NCBI GenBank assembly: GCA_037043015.1 | Contig: CM073325.1 | Coordinates: 12,503,001-12,567,000, forward strand | Origin: Bryum argenteum | Lineage: Eukaryota; Streptophyta; Bryopsida; Bryales; Bryaceae | Direction: 5' to 3' | Length of the DNA stretch: 64,000 nucleotides | Shown here: piece after piece, positions 11,963 through 25,447 of the stretch | Layout of the letters: each line of letters opens with the position of its first letter | Numbering within the stretch: position 1 is the first letter of the stretch | Program-made: the position numbers and the translations under genes | The notes under the pieces: generated by a model | The model's database searches: none | The model's input: the letters and a program-made list of their open reading frames with translations, nothing else | What the model was told of the DNA's origin: nothing

Positions 11963-13160
11963 GAGGACCTGCAATATCTACAGAACAACTTTACTGACAG
12001 AAGGTCGAAGTGCTCTCCAATACAAATTTTGTAGGCTAAAATTTCTTATCAGTAAGAAGTTTGATATTAAAAACTATACTATGAAACAGGGGATTTCGGC
12101 TCTGATAATGAATATGATTGTTGCTCGTCATTACCTTCCAAGTTGCAGCTAGGTTTCAATTCTGAGAAGCTCTGCTGAAAAGACAACCTTGCTTCATTCC
12201 TCGAATCCACGGAACACAGTTCACACCTCCGAACAGGAAATTGTTATTTCACATTATGTCTTCGATCACCACTTTCTTTAATACTTTGCCATCTATATAT
12301 TTCTTATTCGATGGAAGGAGAGAGTTTGAACAAATCGCTGTTGGAGCTTGCATACTCCATCGAGAGAATGAACTAGCTACACATTGTCCTGTTCTTAACA
12401 TGCTACATTCTGAGAGTTTTGAAGTGTAGAAATCACCAGCTCGATGATCTATCACTGCTTGAAAGATTCAAGAGTCTGCAATATCCGCTCTGCAATAGAT
12501 GTCACTGATAAGGATGATCAAGATACAGGAATGGATGTTCCAATCGTGAATATCAAGCTTTCGATTATCCGAAACATGTACTGCAGAGAATTCGATCTCA
12601 AATAATCGATAAGAGACCTCTCATTGAACTTGGCCTGGCAAGGGACATAATCTCAGCTTTTCCCGTCAAAGACACGAATTGGAATCTGGAACTGTGCACG
12701 GTCCAGTTCTCTATCCTCCAAAAGCAATCAATCAACTCTTCATGACCAAAGGTCATAACCAATTCTGAGGTTGGAAGACATTACTAGTAAATACTGGGCG
12801 TCAGTACACTCGCAGACTACACGTTACGGACAGAGACGGAGAAAGAAGTAAGGAGCTGTTGTTGAATCACAAGACATGTGTCAGTTAAGATCGTACCTGT
12901 GAAACCATTATTAGGTGAAGAAAAATCGTTAATAAAACCATTAACGACTACAGAAATATACAGTACCAAAGTCTCCGTAATCACAAAGCCCGAACCCCTC
13001 ATGGCCGAGCTTTGAGAAATGGTACTCCTATCTTACAGAGAAAAGCGGTATTTAAACAGTGGTGTGGAGTATGCCAACATGGATCACGCTGCTGGGAAAA
13101 CAAATCTGCAAACTTGCTGAAGACCTGGTTGAGAGAAGAAACAGTATGTGCAGTAGCCTC
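11963..13160. other. spacer between cyclophilin and VPS2
   Basis: It should hold the promoter and probably a 5' UTR exon of the cyclophilin gene (minus strand) and the VPS2 3' UTR. Short open frames (12241-12429 on +, 12817-13002 on -) show nothing recognisable. Confidence 0.4.
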
Positions 13161-15133
13161 TCACATCTTGCGCAAGTTGTCAAGACGAGCTTGTAAGTCG
13201 CTGTCGATCCCTCCGTCATCAGCAGGTGGACCACCTGCTCCCTGAGGTTGCGCAATTTTCGACGGTGTCGCTTGAGCAGGAGCTGCTGTTGCATGCGCTG
13301 GAGCACTCATCAACTGCAAATGCCATCCACCATACAAGCACACGTAAGACAATTGCGAACAACTACCGGATTAATCATGTCATTCTACCAGTAGAAGTAA
13401 TGCGAAACTCCAAAGGCATGGAGACCTATACATCTACATATAGCATCACACGACATGAATCTTGCAAATTGATAACAGAATCTCGATTCTGGACGTAGCA
13501 TGGGTGTATATGATAACCTTCGGGTGAACCTCACGACTTGGACTACAGGGAGGTGATAGACATATATCAATGTAGAGACAAAGATAGACACCAGATGTTC
13601 AATCGTGACCACCAATCAGGCGGCGGACTAATAAGTATTGCTCAAAGAGCCAAACACGACATGAAACTCGCAAATGTATCCGAAGTGTCGATTCTAGACG
13701 AGAGATCGAAAGACTTATATGGATCTTATTTACAGCTGGAACGGAGGTGACAACATTGATCGATAGAGAGACGAAGATAGACGCCAGATTATCAATCGAT
13801 TTAACATATATAAGTGTAACGTTCGAAAAGCCAAAGCATATAGCAAAACACGGCATGCAGCTCGCAGATCCATGAAAAATGTCGATTCTAGAGATCAGTA
13901 TATGTGCTTTACCAAATAAAATTCAAGTAAACCCTAGAACTTAAAATGAGTCCTCAATAAAGCCCAGGTGACAACATAAATCAATGGAAAGAGGAAGACA
14001 GACACCAATATTGAATGTTCACCAAAGATGAAGTATGTGCACTGTTGCAAAAGATCACAGAGTTGTAAAGAGGAGTTAATTACTTGGGAATCAAGGTCGA
14101 TGCCAATTTCGTCAAGCACTTGGCTAACAAGCTCGTCGGTTTCCTCTTCCTCTTCATCGCCCTCCAAAGCGTCATCAATGGCATCACCCATGACTTCAGT
14201 CGTCATTTCCATCTTCTCATTCTGCCGTTCGAATTCCATCATGATCTTTTGCAGTGCTGGTAGATTGAGCTGCCTGTTCATTTGTCCCATCGCCTTCGTG
14301 ACGCCCTTCATTGCTTCCGCCATTGCCTGTGTGGACTTCAATGTCTGCAACAACATAATGAGGTTGAGAAACCTCCACCCTCTGAAGCTGCAAACCCTAA
14401 CAGAAAAAAGCATTGATATTAACCTGGATGCGCAAAGAGATTCCTTGAAGCTGTGACTTCAGACCGTAAAACTTGGTGATTTGATGTCTCGTTCGTATCA
14501 AATCCTTCGCCATCACCTTCACTGCGCCCTACGAAGTTCATTCAAAACTCAAAAAGTGTTAATGCAGGCAGCAGCATAGTCATAGCAATCAATCAGCACA
14601 TCCAAGCGTTACAGGCTTTCTTATGATCAATAAGGCATGATATAGTGGTTCAAGCTGAGTTTATTTCCAAAAAACTCGATCTCTCAATGAATAACAGTGC
14701 TCTTCAAGCCGAATGGTTTCATTAAGTTGAGCTTATGCGGATTCTTTTAGCACAAACTCACCATCTGGCCTTGCTTAGCCGTCTTCTTTATCTCCATGAT
14801 CAGCTTCTTCTCTTGATTCTGCAAGTTTTGTCTCTCTCGCTCTATCTCCCGAATTGACTTATCAAGTGCCCGTTTGTTTTCCCGCAGAAGGTCTGTCATG
14901 CAGACAACCCCATAGAAAAATTCAATAAAACCCTAAAGCGTTCTGTACTCTGTTACGAGGACTTCATTCTGGGCTGAAGTTTATTGAAACACACAGAGAT
15001 CATCGTAAGAAATTTAAAGAACCCTAAAGTCGGCTTTCCTCTGCCACAGTCCGATCTATTCAACCCTCGAGAAAATGAGAAGAATCGATATACCTGCGGG
15101 AGTCTTCTTTTTCCCGAACAAATTGAAGCTCAT
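13161..15133 (-). CDS. VPS2: ESCRT-III subunit VPS2 (CHMP2-type, SNF7 family), 5 exons
   Basis: Exons: 15133-15094, 14892-14762, 14528-14424, 14344-14084 and 13313-13161. All introns are GT-AG and phases agree, giving 229 aa, close to Arabidopsis VPS2.1. The protein begins MSFNLFGKKKTPADLLREN with the basic N-terminal helix, then the conserved SNF7 core (AVKVMAKDLIRTRHQI, TLKSTQAMAEAMKGVTKAM). Next come an acidic segment (DDALEGDEEEEETDEL) and the C-terminal MIT-interacting motif DLQARLDNLRKM. VPS2 works with VPS24 to cap SNF7 polymers and recruit the VPS4 ATPase during multivesicular body sorting and other membrane scission. Everything expected is present and intact. The last intron is about 770 bp. 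It is probably a housekeeping gene independent of its neighbours. Confidence 0.96.
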
Positions 15134-15312
15134 CTTGAAAGAACTGTGTGCTTCAGTTGCAGCAGATTTCTGAGATGTATCTGCGATCAAAGCCCCAGGA
15201 AACCCTAAATAGACTACAAGAGACAACCAAACCCCCTCAAGAAGGTGATGACGGACTTACTCTCGAGGAAGTGATCCCTGGCTACCTTGACAACTAAGTG
15301 AAATATCCTATA

Positions 15313-15327
15313 CCCCCCCCCCCCCCC
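15313..15327. repeat. C15 homopolymer
   Basis: Fifteen consecutive C upstream of the VPS2 start codon, on the plus strand. The length is likely variable or imprecise. Confidence 0.95.
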
Positions 15328-16043
15328 TCTGGTAGACCTAACTGGGAGCGTGACGATTAATGAGCTTACCCAGTACTGAGATTGAATGGTTGCTGAACTT
15401 GAGGAAATGGGTCATGGGAACTTACCCTATTACTCCGAATTTGCTTGCAATGTCGAGTTTCGATGTTGAGTTCCTTGCTACAATCCGATTTCGGAGCGTT
15501 TCTTCGTTGTTTCCAGAAAGATGAAGTGATCCCCACAACACGAATCGATACTACAGAATCCGACGAGCAATTGCACTTTCCAGGGACTGCTTCACGCTAC
15601 AACCCAGCTCGTGGTTTGGGTCTACTCACGCGCTTCAACTGTATGACGTGGACTCCACGTAGGCTGGTTGTGAGTGCCATGTGGCAATTGATCAATATTG
15701 TTTTGCCTAAAACTACTCTACTCTTACAAGAAGTAACTACACTAAAAATTATATTTAGTGTTGGAAACACTAAATACAAATAACAATGCCATTTGTCAAC
15801 AAGGGTAGAATTGTAGCAACTCTAATTTTCAATTCCAACATCAATTGTAAACAATGATAATTTTTGTAAGAACAACAAGTAAGGAAGTTGGCATTTAGTG
15901 TTAAATTTTGACAGGGATCTCTTGGTTTTCTTCTTATCCTTGTAAATCCCTAATGAGACCTCTAAAAATGAATTCAAGTATAAGCGCTGCCACCATGGCG
16001 CACATACATGCTTCACCTACAAATATCAATTTACACGACCAAA

Positions 16044-16200
16044 AACACAATACACTTTCTCTCTCTCTCTACACTCCCTTCACCAAATGTACTACTTTAC
16101 CCACAATTACTGAGTACAACCACCAAAACACAATAAACTCTCTCTACGCTACCTTCACCAAATGCACGTCTTTACCCACGATTACTTAGAACAATCGGTG
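16044..16200. repeat. 77-bp direct duplication
   Basis: Two adjacent copies share AAAACACAATA, a CT-rich run, CCTTCACCAAATG, TTTACCCACRATTACT and a final RAACAA. Identity is roughly 80 percent by eye. Confidence 0.7.
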
Positions 16201-17279
16201 ATCTACGGCCTTCACTTTGAATTCCAATCTACGACCTCCATTACAGAGAACAATCTCAAAATTTATAAAACCCTCCAAAAAAGTAGAGTCATCTCCGTAT
16301 TCATTGTTTGTGAGTACATATAATATGAGTTTTGTTACATGTCTTTATAGTTGAGAAGAATAGCTCTAGTTAAAACATTATTGTTTGTAATTGAAATATT
16401 CAAAACGGTCTAACATTTTAATCGAAGCTACTTAATTTCTTTGTTGAACTAGCTTGGCTTTATGTATTTCTCAGTAGCTATGACATTTTATGAAGTGTTC
16501 ATTTTATTATTTTGATGAAATTCTATTAAGTGTTCATTGCATTATTTTGATGACTTTTGAGACTTGATTTGAGCTTCTTCGTATAACATACGAGTAAAAC
16601 CTACTATAAAATATAGCATGAACAATTCCAATATCTTTCAGAGTTTTTGATTTGTTGAATTTAAGGTTCATAAAATTTAACATAAATGTTTCAATCCACC
16701 AGGTTTATTTAAGAAGAAATAACAATTGTTATTCTAGGCAACAATGTCTTAGTTTTCAATAGTAATAATAATTAATGAATAATCTAATTATAAGCCTCTA
16801 AAATTAGGGTATAGCTACCGGTTCAACTAAGTCGCAACTATTGCATACCTGTGGCAGCCAAAGGAGAGCCACTCCAACTTCTTATTTATTATGCACCCGT
16901 TAGAAACTGCATTGCCTTCATTATACTTTCGTGCAATATATACCTCAGTGTCTCTCTTAATCTGTGTGTTTTAGCTTTTAGCTTGCGTAAGTAATCAACT
17001 TTGTTAGCCACTTAGTATAATGAGCTCGTGGAGCATCAGAGTACTCAATATAAAAAAGAGAACAAAATACGAGGGCTCCATGGTTGCAAGTTCACTAGAT
17101 CGTCTACTATACCATTAGATCAGAAAATTGTAAGATTTGACAATTTAATTATTATTAGTTTAAAAATTGTCATAGATATAGAGGTTTGACCAAATACTTT
17201 GTGCACGTTAACTATGGATCACCATTAGGGTCTAGTTTTTTTTTTAGTTTAGACCTTATTTTAATTCAAGGTGGTTCAA

Positions 17280-17790
17280 CAACAAGGCATGGATTTTAGT
17301 GGAAGGGGTCTAGGTCTAGACTACTTTCCTTTGTATGTTTTGTAGCAATTTTTACTATTGTGAGGCAAATGAATAGTTTTAATGATAAAAATTTACTTTT
17401 TAGATGAATATGAAGAACTTTCTATCTGAGGAGTTTTTTATTGCAACTAATTTCTTATGAGAATTTTTACTTTGGAAGAAAGTGATGAAATATGATTTCT
17501 GTTTTAAAGTACTAATACATTGTTATTACACATTCTATAGAGCCTTATGATTCAAGATTTGACCTATATCAAGTCTATTACAAGATAGTACGGTTGAGAT
17601 CTACATAGTTCAACTTCATATTCACCTATTATAGTTTTTTCAAGTTTGCTTTTATATGCTAAGACAATTTGGGATTGAATCTCAATAAGTTCATCGTATG
17701 AACTTATTTTAAATGATGTGAATCCAATTTGAAGTTTTGAGGCGGTATATATTGCAACCTTGATCATTATGTGTGAGAACTAAAAATTAC
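17280..17790 (+). mobile_element. fragment of the ~0.97-kb TTAA element (family A)
   Basis: This stretch follows the order of words in the complete copy at 56989-57961 (about 57519-57925): the GGGGTCTAG block, GAAGAACTTTCT, the tract around TACGGTTGAGATCT, and the CATTTTCA-like end. Sequence is diverged and the ends are missing, so it is an old truncated copy. Confidence 0.55.
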
Positions 17791-18336
17791 TCCAAAGTCT
17801 CAACATGTTCACATTAGTGTAGGAAGGCTATTAACATACTTCTTGCAATAAAAAATCTTCCAAACAAAAACATCATTGCACATCTAGTACGAATATTGAT
17901 TTCAATAGAAAGATCTTTTAGCCATAAATTTGTCGGCCAACAATTTCATAGACTTCATCCTAAGATTACACTTATGTAAAAAAACAAAAAAAATCTAAAT
18001 CTAATAAAATTTTAAAAAATAAAATAAAAATTTAATTCTTGGATTTGATTGAAATAAATGGATTGTGATGGTTAAACACGCCCTATGCTTGAAAACCCTA
18101 AAACCTAACCCCTAACTCTCTTTGAAGCCCAAACGGGAAAGGTAGCCAAACCTTAGCATTCAAAATCTCATTGAGGATTAATTAAAATCAACTACAATCT
18201 ATTTTGTTAGGATAATATGTTTTTGATTTGTTGATTTTTGGGTTTTGGTTTCCAGGTGTTGACATTGGGAAAGATTAGTATTGGTGTTTTGTCAAGTGAG
18301 TATTATTGTCATGCGAGCATATTATGAAGAACATGT

Positions 18337-20545
18337 CCTTTCATGTGTCCTCTGGACACGGACATCAAAAAGGTCAAATCAAAATTTCAAAAAAACATGT
18401 AAAAAATCTAGACCTAGGTAAAATAAATAAAGTATATACCCTATTGAAAATCCTCCAACTTCATACATTATTATTTTTTAAACATGTAAACGAGCAAAAT
18501 TAACAGTATTTAATAGTATTTAATTATAGTATTTACTTCAATTCGTGAGTAAGGTCCCTCTCGTCCCAATGGGTGAGCTCTTTATTTGGTGCTCTTCAGT
18601 AACTACCCCCTATTCTTGGTCCCTTGTTGATGGTCCTCCTGCTTTTTAAGATTTATAGCATGTCCTTTGTTCCCTTCTTCTTGGTTCCCCATGCTTAATC
18701 TCGATCCTGGTTTCTATTCTTAGTTCCCAATTCCTCGTCCTCCAACTCCTCTTCTTGGTTTCAATCAATTGTTACCGGTTCTCATCATTTATTCCTAGTT
18801 TCTATCATTTGTTCTTGGATTCCATCCTCCGTTCCCAGTTCCTATCCTAGTTCCTAGTTCTTATACCATGTTCCTCAATCCTCTCTTCACTCCTTAGTTT
18901 GCTTTCATTTTACATGTTCTATTTTAAATGTTCCACATTACTTGTCCCTTGGACTCCTTGTTATATCATTGGGTTCTAATAAAACTCTTAATAACTATCA
19001 AATATCACTTACGCAAACCCTTCAAATTCTTTAAAATCTTCATGCCATATATACATGACCAAATGACCATGATCTTGAGTTCTTGACCATGCATATATGG
19101 TGGATCACCAAGCAAAGAGACGGATCTTGTTCTTATATATATACAAGTCCTAACCCGTGTCCTCCGGACACGGACATCAAAAAGGTAAGATTGAAATTTA
19201 TGAAAACATGTAAAAAATCCAGACCTAGGTATAAAAAATAATTATACCCTATTGAGAATCCTCCAACTACGTATTTCTTTTTATACCTGAGTTTAAATTT
19301 TTAGTTTTTTACATGTTTTAAAAAAAAAATTGATCGGCCCTTTTTGATGTCCTAGTCCATGGTCTTCCTACTTTTTAAGATTTATAGCATGTCCTACGTT
19401 CCCTTTTTCTAGGTTACCCATGCTTTGGCCCGTTCCCTGTTCCCATCATTTCTTTTGTGTTTCAACAACTCTCCTTTTTGGTTTCCGTCATTTGTTCCTA
19501 GTTTCCATCATTTGTATGTAGTTCCCATCATTCGTTCTTGGTTCTCATTATTTGTTAGTAGTTCTCATCCTCCTTTCGTAATTCTTATCCTTTAATCTCG
19601 ATTCCTGGTTCCCCTCCGATGTTCCCTTGATCTCCCCTCAAGTGACTCTTTCTTTGCTCCCATTTTTATGTTCCATATTCCTTGTCTCTTTAACTCCTTG
19701 TATTTTTATTATTGGGATCTAATAAACTCTTAATAACAACCACATACCATTTAGAGAACTCTTCAAAATCTTTAGAACAGTTACTCTTCATGTTGTGTAT
19801 ACATGACCAACTGATAATGGCCATGACCATGCATGTCTTTGATTAATTTCTCCCCCTCATCCCGATGAATGAGCTTTTTATTTGGTGCTCCTCAAGAACT
19901 GACCCCCATCCTTGATTCTCTCGTTGATTGTATCTCCTTGCTTTATGAGAATTTTATGAAATCCTTCATTCCATGGATCCCTACTTCCCAGCTGTCCTCT
20001 GTTCTATTCTGGTTCCCCATTCACTTTAATTTTACTAATCACTCCCAACCTCTAATTTCCCATTTGTGGTTTCCATCCTTTCTTCCCGATTCCGGCTCCC
20101 CCGTCCGGCCATCCCCCAATTTCCCTTCTTGGTTTCATCATTTGTTCCCCATTTCCATAATTCGTTCCCAGTTCCTATCGTACATTCATGGTTCTCATTA
20201 TTTGTTTTTGTTCCCATTCTCCGTGCCCAATTCCTATTTCTTGTTCCATGTTCCCTTGATCTCCTCTTTACTCCTTACTTTGCTCCATTTTACATGTTCC
20301 ACATTCCTTGTCCCTTCGACTCTTGTTATGTTAATGAGATTTAATAAATTCTTAATAACAATCAAGTACCACCTACGGAAATCCTTCAAAATCTTCAAAA
20401 CTCTTCATACCGTGTATACTCTCATGGGCAAACCACCCTACTACCGGGAAGGATCACCAAGGGCAAACAAAGAAAACCGGTTGCATCAGGTTGGGCAACC
20501 TGCAAAGGATCGCTAGCAGGTAATCGTGTTCTTTTATATATATAG
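18337..20545. repeat. three degenerate ~0.7-kb repeat units rich in GTTCC words
   Basis: Three related blocks occur at about 18540-19150, 19330-19850 and 19850-20545. Shared landmarks are GAGCTCTTTATTTGGTGCTC, TTTTTAAGATTTATAGCATG, long runs of GTTCCYNGTTCCYATC words, CTTGTCCCTT and a TAATAA(A)CTCTTAATAAC end. A separate ~130-bp unit (GGACACGGACATCAAAAAGG, then CCTATTGARAATCCTCC) precedes block 1 at 18337 and block 2 at 19156. The pyrimidine bias creates long false open frames, for example 19869-20516. Confidence 0.75.
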
Positions 20546-22189
20546 ATAGAGATAGGTCTAAATAATATACATATGGTTTATGCCAACCCCCAACCCAATT
20601 AAGGATTGAGCATTTACTACGAACTATATTAACATACTTAGAATATAATTGGATTAAGGTTTCAGTTTTTTGAAGTTTTAAAATAATAAGTTAATTTTTT
20701 TATGCTTAATTTCACTATTATTGTACTTGAGATAATCCACGAGTAAAAAATCAAGGGAACCCTCCCTAAGCATGTGAATATAATACAAATCAAATTGAAA
20801 AAATGTAAATAGTAGGATTGTTCTTAAAATATAGAGATACAAAATTCCCCCAATGTAGATTTTTAATTAGCATAGTAACCGTTTCACTAGATTGAAAATT
20901 TCCAGAATATTATTCAAATCAAAATTCTTCAATGAGTCCAATTTTATTTGAATATGACATATTTTCTATCACCACCAAGTAACTCAAGATTTTTTTCTTA
21001 CATTTATCTTAAAACTTCAATACCTTTTTTGCATGCTCTATAGGGAACTTCATGCATCACATGATTCTTTCTACAAATATCAAGTAAAACTCATCAAATA
21101 TAAGCATTTACATAACTACTATGACGTTCAATAAAATGATCAGCTCAACCTCTGACCATCCTTGAAGAGTGAAACGGTATTTTACTATTTCGGGCAACCT
21201 AGGTTTTTAGATTTATTATTATTATTATATATTTATATATTTATTTATTTATATATTTATTTATTTGTTTATTTTAATTTTTTTTTTTTTTAAGTTTAAA
21301 GTTTTTTTTATTTTTTAGATGAATTTGTAACCAAATAAATACTCAAATTCCAAGGCGGCTAAAGCCAAAAAGTTTACCAATTCTAGAAGGGCAACCTCAA
21401 AAAATTACAAAAAAATCTTTATAGTTTTTTGTAATTTTTGAATTATTTCTTTCAAAGTTTGTCAAAACTTGAGAATTTGAAAATTAAAGAAAAAAGAAAA
21501 AAATAATAAAAATAATAAAAATCCCGCTTGAAAATCACAAACACATAAAGACACCTAACCACCTTTTATTTTTTTTTACTCCACAATAATTAGTGTGTTA
21601 ATTTTGCACATCAAAGGCAAAATTTGACCTCCCGGTAGGAAAAAAATATATATTCTTGCCTTAGGAACACGTAAGAACCCTAAGTTTTTCACACGCATAC
21701 TCAACTTGATTACCTACATGGAAAAACATTTGAGCAAAATGTTGGTAGTAACAATCATCAACTTACCCTATGCACCATTGAGAACACACATCTTGTGCAA
21801 TCTTGAAAAAAACTTTTGGTTCAACTTTGAACATTACGATCTCACAAATGATAAACATCAAAACACAAGGAAAGTTAGAGGCGAATGTTGGAAACAATGC
21901 CAATGAGTGACAAACACATTTGTAGTCAAGCACATTGACGCACAAGAACAAATTTGTACAAAAATTTGACAACTAACTTGCCAAGAATGTACTAAGTAAG
22001 TAATTGATATACTAGCTAATTATATCTTGGAAAAGAATCAAATGGACATATAGTATATTTGGCCCTATTGAAAGTCAGGTAATATGTGTCTAGGAAAAAT
22101 CAAATCAACCCGTTATACGTTTGGGCAAAATTAAATCAACAATGTAATGGCAACAATTGTAAGATAGCCCAAAGTCGGAAGCTGATAAA
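20546..22189. other. very AT-rich intergenic
   Basis: No gene seen. It includes a TTTATTTATTTATATAT low-complexity stretch near 21212-21300. Confidence 0.45.
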
Positions 22190-22500
22190 GACAATAGAAC
22201 GGGAAATGGATAAAAATGAAAGCGATTGAAGTGGATAAAGAGTGAGCAAATGAAGTGGAAAGTGGATGAAGTAGGAAACAAATGAATCGAAAGTGGATGA
22301 AGTGGAAATTGGAAAGCGGATAAAACAGATAAAGTGGGAAGTGAATGAAGTAGGAAGAAAATAAAACATGAATTCGTACGCGGATGTATCAAATAAAGCA
22401 GCTGAAGCGGAAAGCAAAGGGATGAATGAAGAGGATAAAGAGGTAAGCAAGTGACTAGGGAAGTGGAAGAAGCTGAAAGCAAGGAGCGGTTGAAACAAAA
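22190..22500. repeat. purine-rich degenerate repeat (GAAAGTGGATGAAGT)
   Basis: About a dozen loosely tandem copies of a 14-20 bp purine word are present. The minus-strand frames across it are Phe/Ser/Leu-rich artefacts of the bias. Confidence 0.65.
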
Positions 22501-22652
22501 AACGACTATAGGAACGTGATGGAAAGAAGATTTGAAATACAGTAATAAGATTGGAATTGCAACACATGGCCGCACATATTTCGAGGAAATGGTGAACCCT
22601 TCTCTAGGTTTCCCTTCCACGACAAGACCATTTATTCTTCAAATTCCTTATA

Positions 22653-23097
22653 CCGTAGTAGGAAGGCAAGGTCGGCAAAAAATAATTCCCAAAAAAAATT
22701 TCGAAAAATAAAATAAATTAATGGAGTAATTTGTCGAAGTCAACAAAAATTAATTCAATGAATAGCCGAAAAAGAAGAAAAAAAAGTCTACAAGTCGGAA
22801 TCTTCAAAATTACAGCTGTAGAAGAAGCCCTTGAACAAGAAAATGGTTGAAAATGGATGAAAATCAGCGAAAATGGATGAAAATCAGCGAAAATAGCGAA
22901 AATGGATGAAAATCGAGCATTCAATGAATAGTATGAACGAAAATCAAACAAAATAGTTAGATAGCCGCCGGAAAAAATTAATGATGGCTATAAATAGCCG
23001 ATTTTTTAATAATTGTTTTTGAGTTTGCTGACCCCTACTTTTTAAACTTTAATTAATTATTCGGCACAAAAGTGCCGACCCTGCCTTCCTACTACGG
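22653..23097. mobile_element. 445-bp TIR element with TA target duplication
   Basis: The ends CCGTAGTAGGAAGGCAAGGT and its inverse (ending CTTCCTACTACGG) form terminal inverted repeats of about 25 bp with one mismatch in the first 20. TA lies on both sides (22651-22652 and 23098-23099). A TA duplication suggests a Tc1/mariner-type (Stowaway-like) MITE, although the TIR does not start with the classic Stowaway word. The inside has short GAAAATGGATGAAAATC repeats (22845-22915) and no coding capacity. Confidence 0.75.
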
Positions 23098-23099
23098 TA

Positions 23100-25447
23100 C
23101 TGTACGTCCTGGTCAGTTTCAACACAGGAGAGACGAAATGAATTATTTTTTAATGGGCGAAGCTTTTTGGCAATAGAAATAAAAATATTCCGGATTTTGA
23201 ACTTCGCCGGCATGTTTATTCTGCCCTTTTGGCTTTTTGTGGGGTCATTATTAATGGTGGAGCTAGGCTTGAAAGAGTGACAAGAAATACGCTTCACATA
23301 GTAGTTTAGCTATGCATTTTTTGATTTGGAGATTTGATTTGCCAAATTAAGATCATTTCTATGACCAATGAGTTTTAATTATGTGTTTCATGTTTTGAAT
23401 TACAGTGCAAATTGAAGACAAAACAACATATGGTGGTTGTAGAGTAGGACCATTGTGATGCTTCATCAACATGCACTATGAAGCAACTTTAATAGTATTT
23501 ACCATTATCATAGTATTTGTATTGATATAAGATTGAGACTTTTTATTTTGGTTTGAGAATGAGTTGTATTTTAATTTGAAGCAATTTGTTTTCTATATCT
23601 TGAATTTTATATTTTCCCATTTTAGTCTTAAGATTGAATTTTTGCAATTCTTTGATTTCAAACAACTATATTTTTTCAAAAAATTACACAAATAATGCTT
23701 TAAAATTTCTACACTTTCAACAAATCCTAACATATAATTTTCCAAAACATTCAACATTCTTAGTTTGAATTAATTTGTGCCGAAATTGACCACGACATAG
23801 GGTACCCTTCAAAATATTCACTCACAAGGTTCAAAAGTGCATGAAGGGCCACCAAAATTTACCCAAAAATAATTATATTACAGAACTATTAAAAATTTCA
23901 CCAACAATTGTGATTTTTTTGTAAATATTTATTTTATGTACATGTAAATGTGGCAGTATGTTGTGTTCTACTACCTTTGTCCCAAAGCCCCAAAATATTT
24001 CATCGAGTCAATATAGCACTATATCATCTCGTTACAATCTATGGAGTCCTTTGATCACCTCATTACAATACTACTCCACTTACCAACTAGCAACCATTAT
24101 AATAAGAACAACTGATTATTCAAAATCTAATTTTACAGTGCTTAGTGTTTCTAATTGGTGAGAATATGTTCTTTAGCTTCAGCAATTTTTCCAATCATTT
24201 CACCTCTCATTGATATCAATTGAGCTCTCAACGAGGAACATTTGATCGGTCAAGTTTTGCTTAAGTTTTTGCGGGCCAAAACCGAAGAGCAAGAGCAAAC
24301 ATCATCAAATTATATATCATCAAAAAGCTCTCAGTGAGAACCTTCCATCTAGCTAAACAAACCCCCCTAAATATTCAATTTCACCTTAATCCCACGAAGT
24401 TTGTATTATCGATGAGTCATTTGAGTCATAGAGAATGAAAGAAAAAAAAGAGGAACTCCAACCTATTTAGAGGCCGACGTGAATAGTGTATTCCTTTGAC
24501 CTATCCTTGGATGCATGGTCGAAGATTCTTTCAGCAATGGCGGGGTATTGGTATAACCCCTCTCATGGCCAACACTGTGCTAGGTCCTAGCTAGCCACTA
24601 GTGCCTTAAAAATACCCGACATGGTATCCCTTAGAGGGCTTTGAGGTACCCCTACAACAAGGTTCAAGAACCCCCCACCATAGTTGGGTGGACTATGGTG
24701 GTGAGCACCATGCCGACATTGAGAGTAGAACCTATGATCTCGTCATTGGGGGCCATGAGCTCTAACTATCAAGAGAGATTTTAGGGTTATTGGCAGTTTG
24801 AGGCCGTTTGACTTGAGGGATTGGGGGGTCATCGAGGATTGACTGTGAGTTAGGTTGCTCAAAAACCACGTAGGACCAAGAACCACATGGTAGGGGCGTC
24901 CCGGAAGGAGGTACATTGTAGCTTTCAATTTCAAATCTTGATACAATCATAGTTTAGATGTTAAAGTGTGTGGCTTCTTATACACATACCTACCACCCTC
25001 ACTTCCAACATTCATAACTTATTCAAGATAAATCCAAAATCTTTGATTCCAATTGCTCCAATGACCGACACACTTTGTGCATTTCCCAAAAAGAATTCCC
25101 TCGGCCACTCCTCTAACGATCTTTGCCAATCTGAAATTAGTGACTGAGGACACGGAGTATCATACCTGATCATGCATCAATCTTGAATCATGTGGCTTGG
25201 AGCTTGTCACTTTTTGTTCTAGAGCAATTGATGACACAATCTATGTCGCCAAAAAAAATATAAAATAATCAATACAAAGCGTTTACTGATTACCCTCTCC
25301 TTTAGCGTTTAATTCAGCACAAAGGAGCTTTCATCGCAAAACTGATCGTGATCAATGAACAACTGAACAACCACTAATTGAGCCCACGTCGTCTTCTCCT
25401 CCACTAACAGCCAAAACAGGGGTGCCACCCAGACAAAGGTCAACAAA
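23100..25447. other. AT-rich intergenic, no gene seen
   Basis: The 24.4-24.95 kb part is GC-richer and holds short inverted words (ATAGTTGGGTGGACTAT), but no frame is recognisable. Confidence 0.4.

Larger units (their letters stand above)
15134..18336. other. AT-rich intergenic with simple repeats
   Basis: It starts with the VPS2 promoter region. It holds a C15 homopolymer (15313-15327), a 77-bp direct duplication (16044-16200) and a transposon relic near 17.3 kb. I see no gene. Confidence 0.45.

Noticed and set aside
11960-11974. Upstream TTG start for the cyclophilin (MQVL...)
   Set aside because: Non-ATG, and the bases look like an intron acceptor. The ATG at 11962 gives a normal cyclophilin start.
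19869-20516. 215-codon plus-strand frame rich in Ser, Phe and Pro
   Set aside because: Produced by GTTCC/TTCCC repeat words. The other repeat blocks are not open in the corresponding frame.
22105-22620. 171- and 143-codon minus-strand frames
   Set aside because: Both follow from the purine-rich tandem repeat; two frames open over the same DNA is the mark of composition bias.
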